Positions 1-7,323 of a stretch of DNA of 64,000 bases are shown piece by piece. Every line of letters begins with the position of its first letter. Positions within the stretch are counted from its first letter, which is position 1. This DNA is from a virus. The position numbers and the translations under genes are program-made. The DNA lies in IMG/VR virus record IMGVR_UViG_3300025030_000004, positions 62,001-126,000 of that record. One strand, 5' to 3'. The notes beneath the pieces are model-generated. The model had not been told where the DNA came from. It saw nothing but the letters and a program-made list of their open reading frames with translations, and made no database searches.

Positions 1-31
1 ATTTTTTAGTTGAAAAGAAAGGGGAATAGTT

Positions 32-268
32 ATGAACAAACCTTCAATTGGACTAAAAGAAAAGATTCAATCAGGGAAAAAGATTCATCCTAAACAATGT
101 CCAAAATGTAAATCAAAAAATATTATTGGTCGTGGATTGGTAATTGGTTACGCTTATATAAATCTTGAAAATATAAATGTCGATGAATTAGGAGACGATT
201 TTGAAATACTTGATGAGGAAAATTTGAGGTATAGATGTTTTAGTTGTGATCATGACTGGGATGAATAA
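32..268 (+). CDS. Small zinc-ribbon protein
   Basis: This 78-residue protein has a CPKC pair near residue 23 and a CFSC pair near residue 69, the spacing of a zinc ribbon. The C-terminus is acidic. A good ribosome site (AAAGGGG) precedes the ATG. It is followed by a convergent hydrophobic peptide and then the membrane/ATPase cassette. The role is unknown; small zinc ribbons of this kind are common in phage and plasmid accessory regions. Confidence 0.75.
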   Translation: MNKPSIGLKEKIQSGKKIHPKQCPKCKSKNIIGRGLVIGYAYINLENINVDELGDDFEILDEENLRYRCFSCDHDWDE

Positions 269-270
269 AC

Positions 271-303
271 AAAAAAAATAGACCTCCATTTTGGAAGCCT
301 ATT
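271..303 (-). terminator. Rho-independent terminator of the 28-residue peptide
   Basis: Read on the minus strand, an 11-bp stem (two G-U pairs) with an AAAAT loop is followed by a run of eight T. The stem contains the stop codon of the small minus-strand peptide, so that gene has its own compact transcript. Confidence 0.7.
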
Positions 304-385
304 TGAATAAACTAGCTAATGTTAAAAATCCTGAGTAAATCATTCCACTTCCCAAAGCAACATAAAATCCAGTGACTAATGGCAT
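299..385 (-). CDS. 28-residue hydrophobic peptide, candidate small toxin
   Basis: The ATG is preceded by AAGGAG at 8 nt spacing. The peptide MPLVTGFYVALGSGMIYSGF continues to LFK and could span the membrane once. Its stop codon lies inside a T-tailed hairpin. A tiny hydrophobic ORF with strong ribosome site and immediate terminator is the layout of type I toxins and of some phage membrane peptides. No antisense RNA could be shown. Upstream at 493-514 there is an imperfect inverted repeat (TAGGCGT/ACACCTA). Family not recognised. Confidence 0.55.
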   Translation of the reverse strand: MPLVTGFYVALGSGMIYSGFLTLASLFK

Positions 386-584
386 AATCTCATCTCCTTA
401 AACTCTCTTATGATTGTATTATTGCCAACAATCAAAGAAAATATTCAAAAGAAATGAGAATGTAAAATTAAATAGACGTATGCTAAATTTGCTAGGCGTA
501 AAGGGTTACACCTAACAATATGCTGTGAGATATCTAATTTAGAACTGTTTCATCCTATTTACTTAAAATAAGGAGTGGTAATTT

Positions 585-926
585 ATGACAAATGAAAATC
601 CTATTCTAATTCACTTTAAAAAACACGGAATCAAGTATTTACAAGGAGGATTAATAGTTGGATACATTATCCTAATTGATCCGTCTGTAGCTCTTGGCGT
701 AGCAACTATTGAACAAACGTCAACTGAATTTTATAAGAAAGTTTTAGGATTAGGGAGAGCTGTAATTCTCATAAAAGGAGGTTTAGAAATTGTTCAACAT
801 GCTCTAAGTGGAGACTTCCAACAAGTAAAGAAGACAATTTTAAATTATCTAGGTATGTATGCCCTTTTACTTTTGCTTCCTTATGGGTTAGATCAAATTG
901 ATGCCTTGATAGGAGGTTTGAAGTAA
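585..926 (+). CDS. Small membrane protein of conjugation-like cassette
   Basis: The 113-residue protein has hydrophobic segments at about residues 20-43, 52-70 and 85-107 and a short basic N-terminus. AAGGAG precedes the ATG. The next gene starts directly after its stop, and the AGGAGG for that gene lies in its last codons, so the two are co-translated. Position before an 80-residue membrane protein, a VirB4-like ATPase and an M23 hydrolase suggests a membrane or pilin-like part of a transfer channel; this is inferred from context only. Confidence 0.7.
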   Translation: MTNENPILIHFKKHGIKYLQGGLIVGYIILIDPSVALGVATIEQTSTEFYKKVLGLGRAVILIKGGLEIVQHALSGDFQQVKKTILNYLGMYALLLLLPYGLDQIDALIGGLK

Positions 927-1169
927 ATGTCAAATTATGCTGATTGGTTTACAACCGCTATAAAGACAGCATTAAAAGAAAGCGTTGCCGAAAGTTTTAA
1001 TTGGATTATGACAGGAATAATTTTAAATGTTGTATATGTATCCCATGCTGTTGCTTTAATTGGAGGTGGAATTTTAATTATTCTTTATGTAGGTGGTTAT
1101 AAATCTGGTCTCCAAAAATGTTCTATTCTAACAGTTGCTTATGGTATGATTAAATATTTACTGGGATGA
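927..1169 (+). CDS. Small membrane protein of conjugation-like cassette
   Basis: The 80-residue protein has two or three hydrophobic stretches (about residues 26-56 and 65-79) rich in glycine and isoleucine. It begins one base after the previous stop. The ribosome site of the downstream ATPase overlaps its stop codon. Size and topology resemble VirB2/VirB3-type channel components, but no motif confirms this. Confidence 0.7.
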   Translation: MSNYADWFTTAIKTALKESVAESFNWIMTGIILNVVYVSHAVALIGGGILIILYVGGYKSGLQKCSILTVAYGMIKYLLG

Positions 1170-1179
1170 GGTGATTAGA

Positions 1180-3555
1180 ATGAAAGGAATTAAATTAAGT
1201 AATTACTTTAAAATTATTAACCCCGAATATGTCTACCTAAGATTGACTCCAAACAATTCAATTGAGAACAAGAACACGGACAGAATCGCCAAATCAATCT
1301 CCACAATATTTAAAGGAGTGGCTAAACATCTAAAAGTGGAAGAAGGGAAACTAGTTAGACTATATCCATTTAAAAGACAATTCATGATTGGAACAAGATA
1401 TAGTTTCCAAACATCAGAAAAAGTATCTTATTTTATTTTTATTGAAAAGCAAAGCGTGGAATTCTATTTCATAATTCCCAAAAATCACCTTTCACTATTA
1501 AGAGAAAAGATTAGAGATTCTTGGGCTAATGTCACAATTAAGGAAGTCGATGAATTGCCTCAATTTAATGAAAAGGCAACTAAATATCAAATGATTTATT
1601 CTAAAGAAGATGCTCTTAGTTTGTCTGTAGATAAGCGCAGTAGCGAACTTTTAAGTGCAAACCTTAATGTTATTGATGTGTTAGAAAGTGGCGATAAGGT
1701 GGGAATATTTTATAATTTCATTCCTACTAATCAATTTTCATGGAAGGCTGAGTATAAAAATACGATTCAAAAAGTAAGAGATGGATTGCCTACAGATAGA
1801 GAAAAGGTAAGTATTAATTTCCTATTTAAATTCCTCATTACTATTGTTGTGGAGATTAGTGACTTATTAGGAGAAGTTACTTCTGGGAAGGCATCTAAAA
1901 AGAGGGGATTAACCACAGATAATATGGCACAGATGGAAAGAGTTATTGAGCGCATGAACAAGTCAGTAGTTAGTAAATCAACATATTCTAAAGCAACAGA
2001 TGTTATATTAAATACCCAAATTATTATATTATCAGAGTGTGTAGACAAACTAAGAGAAATCAACCATGCTAAAAGCCTATCTCAGAGCTTTGAAGTAATT
2101 AATGAAGAAGATGGAGGAAATTCTCTCAGAGCGAAATACTATAGCAAGAAATTTAATCCAAATGATTATTCAATTAATGGTGCAGAAATTAATAAGATTT
2201 CATCAGGAGAATGTCAAAACTTTATAGCATTAGCAGGAAGAAAGATTCTTGAGAGATATGATTTTATTGATAAAGTGAATACTCAAGAGACAAAAGTTCC
2301 TGAAGATTTAAGAACGGGGATAATGTGTGTAGGGACAAACACATATAGAGGTATCCAACAAGAAGCTTTTCTTAGTACGGACAGGGAATATCAACAGTTA
2401 GTTTTAGTCTTAATTGGCCCTACTAGAGCAGGCAAGAGTATATTGATTTCCAACCTTGCCAGAAATTCTATGGAGAATAATGAGTGTTGTATAATTTTTG
2501 ACTTCATAGAAAATTGTGAGTTATCAATGGAGATTGCTAGTGTATTGCCTAAAGACAAAGTTAAGGTTATTGAATGTGGGGATATAAGCAAATTGCAAGG
2601 GCTTGGTTACAATGAAGTTGGTATTAGTAAAGACACTTTTATTCAATATGACAATGCTAAAAAACAAACTACTCAATTACTCACATTGATTAATTCTGTT
2701 AATGCAGATGAAAAAACTCTAGCACCAAGGATGGAAAGATATCTTACAGCTTCATCATTAATCACATTTATTCAAGGTGGAAATATCAAGGACGTTTTTG
2801 ATATTTTAGTCAACCATCAAATAAGAGCCAAATTCATGCAGAAAATTCCATCAAATCAGAAAGAAAATTTATCAGAGTACATTTCTGCACTTGATGAATT
2901 AGATGAGGTAGACAAAAAGGAAGGATTTGTAATTGGGACTAAGCATTCATATATTAGTGGCATCTTAGATCGATTGCAAAAACTTAAAGCAAACACTTAC
3001 ATGGAATTAATGCTAAAAAAAGGAACGAAAGATAATATTAATTTGATTGACGAAATTCAGAAACCACAATTAATATGTCTAAGAATGCCCGAATCAATGT
3101 TTAATACAGATGCAGAAAGAGACGTTTATTGTACCTATTGGATGACGAAATTATGGTTAGCATTACAATTAAGAGCAGAAAAATTTAGAGACAAAGGAGA
3201 TAGAATTAAAGTTAACTTATTCATAGATGAACTTTATCAAGTAAATCATACTGAGGAATTCTTAACTGAGAAATTAAGTAGACTAGCAAAATTCAGACTG
3301 AAACCCATTATATCTTGCCATTATCTTAATCAAATAAAAGGAATTAGAGATGAATTAAGAAGTGCAAATGCAAGCTATATGCTTTTGTCTGGTTGTGATA
3401 AACAGAACTATAATGAATTAAAAGAAGAATTACAACCTTATGAAATGGAAGATTTATTAAAACTACCACGATACCATAGTTTGAATTTGATTAAATGTAA
3501 AGATGGATATGCAAAGTTTATTACGAAACTACCATCTCCTATAAAGGGAGTGTGA
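1180..3555 (+). CDS. VirB4/HerA-type secretion or conjugation ATPase
   Basis: This 791-residue protein has a Walker A motif GPTRAGKS (413-420) and a Walker B motif NLFIDE (about 679-684). The unmatched N-terminal 400 residues followed by a C-terminal motor fit the VirB4/TraE-TraG group of the HerA-FtsK superfamily, which powers DNA or protein transfer at the membrane. ATG 1180 is chosen over the GTG at 1171 because GAGGTG (1168-1173) lies 6 nt before it. The gene is tightly packed with the membrane proteins before it and the M23 hydrolase after it, whose ribosome site lies in its last codons. VirB4 and VirD4 roles cannot be told apart by eye. Confidence 0.75.
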   Translation: MKGIKLSNYFKIINPEYVYLRLTPNNSIENKNTDRIAKSISTIFKGVAKHLKVEEGKLVRLYPFKRQFMIGTRYSFQTSEKVSYFIFIEKQSVEFYFIIPKNHLSLLREKIRDSWANVTIKEVDELPQFNEKATKYQMIYSKEDALSLSVDKRSSELLSANLNVIDVLESGDKVGIFYNFIPTNQFSWKAEYKNTIQKVRDGLPTDREKVSINFLFKFLITIVVEISDLLGEVTSGKASKKRGLTTDNMAQMERVIERMNKSVVSKSTYSKATDVILNTQIIILSECVDKLREINHAKSLSQSFEVINEEDGGNSLRAKYYSKKFNPNDYSINGAEINKISSGECQNFIALAGRKILERYDFIDKVNTQETKVPEDLRTGIMCVGTNTYRGIQQEAFLSTDREYQQLVLVLIGPTRAGKSILISNLARNSMENNECCIIFDFIENCELSMEIASVLPKDKVKVIECGDISKLQGLGYNEVGISKDTFIQYDNAKKQTTQLLTLINSVNADEKTLAPRMERYLTASSLITFIQGGNIKDVFDILVNHQIRAKFMQKIPSNQKENLSEYISALDELDEVDKKEGFVIGTKHSYISGILDRLQKLKANTYMELMLKKGTKDNINLIDEIQKPQLICLRMPESMFNTDAERDVYCTYWMTKLWLALQLRAEKFRDKGDRIKVNLFIDELYQVNHTEEFLTEKLSRLAKFRLKPIISCHYLNQIKGIRDELRSANASYMLLSGCDKQNYNELKEELQPYEMEDLLKLPRYHSLNLIKCKDGYAKFITKLPSPIKGV

Positions 3556-3557
3556 TT

Positions 3558-4088
3558 ATGGATTCTTTTATTAAGGATAATAAGTTTTTGATTGTTGCGT
3601 TGGTGTTATTGGTTTATCTGACAAGTAAGAAGTATATCAGTAATTCACATGACACTTGGATTATGCCTGTAGAAGGAGTTATTACACAGGAATTTAATGT
3701 AGATGGCATAGGTCATGAACATCATGGGATTGATATTGGGTGTGAAACGACAAACATCCATGCTTCCCAAAAAGGAACTGTTTCATTTTCAGGATGGAAT
3801 GATATTTATGGTAATTGCATTATGATTTCACATGAAGAAGGAATAGCTTCACTGTATGGTCACAATAGTGAGAATTTGGTTAAAGTTGGAGATAAGATTA
3901 AGCAGGGAAGCGTGATTGCTGTAAGTGGGAATACGGGTAGAAGTTTTGGAATTCACTGTCATATGGAAATTAGAGTGAATAATATTTGTGTTAATCCTAT
4001 GGATTATTTGACAGGGGAGGTTGAGGATACGATAGGTATAAAAGAACCAGATTTTGATGCTAATTCCTATTTGCCACAAAATATCTGA
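3558..4088 (+). CDS. Membrane-anchored M23 (LytM) endopeptidase
   Basis: A transmembrane segment (about residues 9-23) is followed by an M23 peptidase domain. The zinc motifs are complete: HxxxD at H55-D59 and HxH at H133-H135, with the usual YGH motif between. M23 enzymes cut peptidoglycan cross-links. An anchored copy next to a VirB4-like ATPase is the usual cell-wall opener of Gram-positive conjugation systems. GGGAG sits 7 nt before the ATG at 3558; the GTG at 3552 is too close to it. Confidence 0.85.
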   Translation: MDSFIKDNKFLIVALVLLVYLTSKKYISNSHDTWIMPVEGVITQEFNVDGIGHEHHGIDIGCETTNIHASQKGTVSFSGWNDIYGNCIMISHEEGIASLYGHNSENLVKVGDKIKQGSVIAVSGNTGRSFGIHCHMEIRVNNICVNPMDYLTGEVEDTIGIKEPDFDANSYLPQNI

Positions 4089-4127
4089 TTATTTTCGTGA
4101 TTTATTTAAAATAAATGTATGTAATAT

Positions 4128-4156
4128 TTGGAATTAGGTTAAAATCATGTTAATAT
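4128..4156 (+). promoter_or_regulatory. SigmaA-type promoter for the DGQHR gene
   Basis: TTGGAA (4128-4133) and TAATAT (4151-4156) are separated by 17 bp, directly upstream of the DGQHR-domain gene. This separates that gene from the membrane/ATPase operon. Confidence 0.6.
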
Positions 4157-4228
4157 ATTAAGAAAGGATGATTTCCTTTGAAAATGAGACTGGTAAGAAA
4201 CAGAGAAGACATGAAGGAGGATAATGAT

Positions 4229-5563
4229 ATGGGAGTACAAAAGGAATTGAATGAACAGAAAGAACTTACTGAGGAAGAAATGGCAATACTTAAAATGAGA
4301 AACTTAGAATTTACTTCATTGAGTAATATCACAGCAAAAAAGAACAATGAAACCAATCAAACAGATGAAGAATTTAATGAGAAACAAAAGTTAAAAGAAT
4401 CAAATAGATTAAAAAAGGAAGTAAAGAAAAGATTAGAGGCATTAAACAACGCTGAAGAATGGAAATTTGAGAATGTAATAGAAGTGTTCCGCAACAATGA
4501 ATTAGTAAAATACCAAACCGTCGCCAATATTGAAGTCTTGGCTACCCTTTTTGACAGAGGTGTTTTGGAATATAATGGAAATTTACAAAGAGGATATAGA
4601 AAAAACAGTAAGAATGAGTTAATAGCCGTAAGGTCTCAAAAACAAATAAATTTGATCTATGAAAGTATTTGTAAAAATAAAATGCATGGTGGTTTTATTA
4701 CTGTAAATTGGAACCCAGAAAAAGGCGATATTAATTATGATGAGAATGAACAAACGATTTCAGGTTCAATTGATCAGAAATTAGATATCCTTGACGGGCA
4801 ACATAGATTAGCTGCATTTTCGAAAATTTTAAAGGCTTATCGACGTGACCCAAACTCAGTTCCTAATCCATCTGATTATCAAATTGGACTTGTGATTGAA
4901 CTACTAGATGATGATTCTGCAAAATCGCTTTTTAGCGAATATTGTCTAAAAGGTTTAAAAATTAATAAATCAAGAGGAGAATTTTTAAACGTAGAAGATA
5001 ATACAAACAAGCTATGCAGAGAAATCATGAAAAAGTCTGATCTTAAAGTAGAGGTCATTTCAACCTCTATTAAAGCCAATTCTGAAAATATAATTACCTT
5101 TGGTGTCCTTTCTAAGAATATAAAGGACAATTTCGCTCCTCAGACCAAACTTGAAATTGAAGAACTCAGTAATTATTTAACAATGTTTGTTGATTCTTTA
5201 ATTCAGACTTTTCCTAAATTCATGGCAAGTAAAAACCTTGAAGAAAGAGCAGATTTGAGGACTCATAACCTTGCAATGGAAGCCCTTAGTTGGAATGGTT
5301 ATTTTAAATTAAGTACCAAATTGCAAGGTAAGAGTCAAGATAAAATATTAAGTATTCTTAATAAATTCAATGATAAAGTAGAATATAATGGTTGGAGTGG
5401 AAATTTCTTAGATAAGGAGAATCCAATCTTTAGAAAAATTATGAGGGAAGGATTTAAAATTATCAATACTTCATCTTCAGCAACTTGGATCAATAAGGTT
5501 TTTGTTGAGTACGTGTTGGAAGGTAAGAGTTTGAATGAAATTGGCAGAGAAGAAGTAAAATAA
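4229..5563 (+). CDS. DGQHR-domain protein
   Basis: The DGQHR signature (residues 189-193, in LDGQHRLAAF) defines a family that includes DndB, the regulator of DNA phosphorothioation, and many phage or mobile-element proteins of unknown function. The N-terminal 60 residues are charged and probably coiled. ATG 4229 is chosen because a consensus AAGGAGG lies 8 nt before it; in-frame TTG 4178 and ATGs 4184 and 4211 are also possible. No dnd or other modification genes are visible nearby, so a DNA-modification role is not shown. Confidence 0.75.
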   Translation: MGVQKELNEQKELTEEEMAILKMRNLEFTSLSNITAKKNNETNQTDEEFNEKQKLKESNRLKKEVKKRLEALNNAEEWKFENVIEVFRNNELVKYQTVANIEVLATLFDRGVLEYNGNLQRGYRKNSKNELIAVRSQKQINLIYESICKNKMHGGFITVNWNPEKGDINYDENEQTISGSIDQKLDILDGQHRLAAFSKILKAYRRDPNSVPNPSDYQIGLVIELLDDDSAKSLFSEYCLKGLKINKSRGEFLNVEDNTNKLCREIMKKSDLKVEVISTSIKANSENIITFGVLSKNIKDNFAPQTKLEIEELSNYLTMFVDSLIQTFPKFMASKNLEERADLRTHNLAMEALSWNGYFKLSTKLQGKSQDKILSILNKFNDKVEYNGWSGNFLDKENPIFRKIMREGFKIINTSSSATWINKVFVEYVLEGKSLNEIGREEVK

Positions 5564-5576
5564 AATGGTAAAAAAA

Positions 5577-5608
5577 TAGGCATATCTACAATTAAGTAGA
5601 TATGCCTA
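5577..5608. terminator. Bidirectional terminator
   Basis: A perfect 13-bp stem (TAGGCATATCTAC and its complement) with a 6-nt loop lies between two convergent genes. On the minus strand it is followed by a T run, so it ends the endonuclease transcript and probably also the DGQHR transcript. Confidence 0.85.
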
Positions 5609-5625
5609 TAATATTATTTATAACT

Positions 5626-7128
5626 TTATAAATATATCCAAACTAATTTTGTTCCATTTTGTAATGCACCTGCTGATTTTTGCTTGTTTGTACAACATGA
5701 ATATATATTACCTACTTTGATGCTATATTTAACTCCAGCTTCTATTGCAGAGTCAAACACTTCTTCTGTAGTTATACATTTAACTTTTTTTGATCTTTCC
5801 TGATTTCTTTTAATAAACCCTACTAATCTTTTTTCTTTTTCTAATTGTGGATCATATTCGCACCAACCTAATTCAGTTCCTTGTTTTAAATATTTTCTAA
5901 TAGATTTTCTTCCTAATTTTAATATTTTTGCAATGTTTGTAACATTTTTTGTACCCTTATTCCATTCATCACATGCTAACTTAACCATGCTTTTAATTCC
6001 TGCTTCATAGCACTTCAACCAATTTATATCTTCTTCCTTAAAATTTAATAGTATAGGTAATTCACTGCTCATTATGTTATTTTTTATCCATTCCATTGTA
6101 GAATATCTACAATCAATAATAATATAATGATCTATTTTATGTTCTTTAGCTAACTGTTCTTTTTTTCTATCATTTTCTTGTGTTTCTGTTAATCTGCTCC
6201 ATTTTCTACTATTTTCTTCATAATGTTGAATTCCATGACATTCACAAATTCCATTTATATCATCTAGATAAAAATCATATCTATAATCTTTACACCATTT
6301 AAAAGTCTTTTTTGTTAATTCTGTTTGAAATATTTTATTTAATTGTTCAAATAAATTATATGTAAATTTCTGGGAGAAACTTATACCATCACTGCAACGA
6401 GAGCATCCGAACCCTTGATGGAGAAAATGAGAAATGCTTATTGGTTTTTCAAATTTACAATTAGGACATTTCATTAAAATTTTTTTATTTGAACCTGCTG
6501 ACACAGACAACGCATCTTCTTTGTTTACTAAAAATTTTACTAAATGAGGATGAGTCATTGAAATTGTATTACATTGATTGCAAGTAATACTTCCTTTATT
6601 GCCATGTGTAAAACTATTGATATTCTTTTGTTCAGATTTATGTTTAGGGTGATCTAAACATTTGAACCAATATCCTTTTTGATTTAAAGTATTAGAACTA
6701 TAACTTACATCTTGAGGTCTAATTACATTACCATATTCATCAACATTTAACTCATAATCCCATCTGGATATTATATAATCTGCTACTTCTTTTGATAAGT
6801 TTTCGTAGCACCAATCATAGAAAGATATACTGTTTTTTAATCTCGTTTTTATCATTTTTATTGTACCAAATAATTTTATAGCACATTTAAGACAATAATA
6901 TTTTCCATCATTATGTATAGACCTTTTATAATCTTTCCACCTAACATTTTTTATCTCTTCTCCACACAAATCACATTTAATATTAATCAATGACACAGAT
7001 CCTTTAGATAAATCTTCTACTTTTACTTCAAAATTATCTCCTAATTTTGTATAAATGTATTCTTTTTCTTCATACCATGCTTTGTTTCTTCCATTCCACT
7101 TAACAATTGCAGTTTTACTAATCAACAT
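5626..7128 (-). CDS. Vsr-like homing endonuclease with zinc ribbons
   Basis: The 500-residue protein has an N-terminal CxxC pair domain (C52/C55, C79/C82 region), further zinc-ribbon pairs (CNQC, CPNC, CSRC), then a PD-(D/E)XK/Vsr-type nuclease core (RYDFYLDD, CECHGIQHY, then ENDRKKEQ) and a C-terminal NUMOD-type DNA-binding repeat (CITTEEVFDSAIEAGVKY). This layout is known for free-standing phage homing endonucleases related to Vsr. AAGGAAGGGG precedes the ATG. A branched hairpin lies just upstream. Its N-terminal domain resembles that of the HNH endonuclease at 59.9 kb. Confidence 0.75.
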   Translation of the reverse strand: MLISKTAIVKWNGRNKAWYEEKEYIYTKLGDNFEVKVEDLSKGSVSLINIKCDLCGEEIKNVRWKDYKRSIHNDGKYYCLKCAIKLFGTIKMIKTRLKNSISFYDWCYENLSKEVADYIISRWDYELNVDEYGNVIRPQDVSYSSNTLNQKGYWFKCLDHPKHKSEQKNINSFTHGNKGSITCNQCNTISMTHPHLVKFLVNKEDALSVSAGSNKKILMKCPNCKFEKPISISHFLHQGFGCSRCSDGISFSQKFTYNLFEQLNKIFQTELTKKTFKWCKDYRYDFYLDDINGICECHGIQHYEENSRKWSRLTETQENDRKKEQLAKEHKIDHYIIIDCRYSTMEWIKNNIMSSELPILLNFKEEDINWLKCYEAGIKSMVKLACDEWNKGTKNVTNIAKILKLGRKSIRKYLKQGTELGWCEYDPQLEKEKRLVGFIKRNQERSKKVKCITTEEVFDSAIEAGVKYSIKVGNIYSCCTNKQKSAGALQNGTKLVWIYL

Positions 7129-7161
7129 AAATCTATCCCCTTCCTTAATAGGTCATAAAAA

Positions 7162-7232
7162 TAGGGAAAGACACTCAAACTCTAAGGAAAGTCCAAGTGT
7201 CTTAATTACACTCAATCAGGTATCGATCCCTA
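7162..7232 (-). ncRNA. Branched three-way-junction hairpin, leader of endonuclease gene
   Basis: An outer stem TAGGGA/TCCCTA encloses two hairpins that abut it directly: AAGACACT/AGTGTCTT (7168-7203) and TCAAT/ATCGA (7212-7226). On the minus strand it is followed by a T run. It lies about 35 nt upstream of the endonuclease start. It could be a branched terminator or a regulatory leader. Confidence 0.55.
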
Positions 7233-7323
7233 AAAGAGCAACCATAAAATTGTAAAAACAAAACAAAACAAAAAAAACACCTATCTCTAGATGCTTCAAA
7301 TGTGTCCGTAACGGACATAATTA

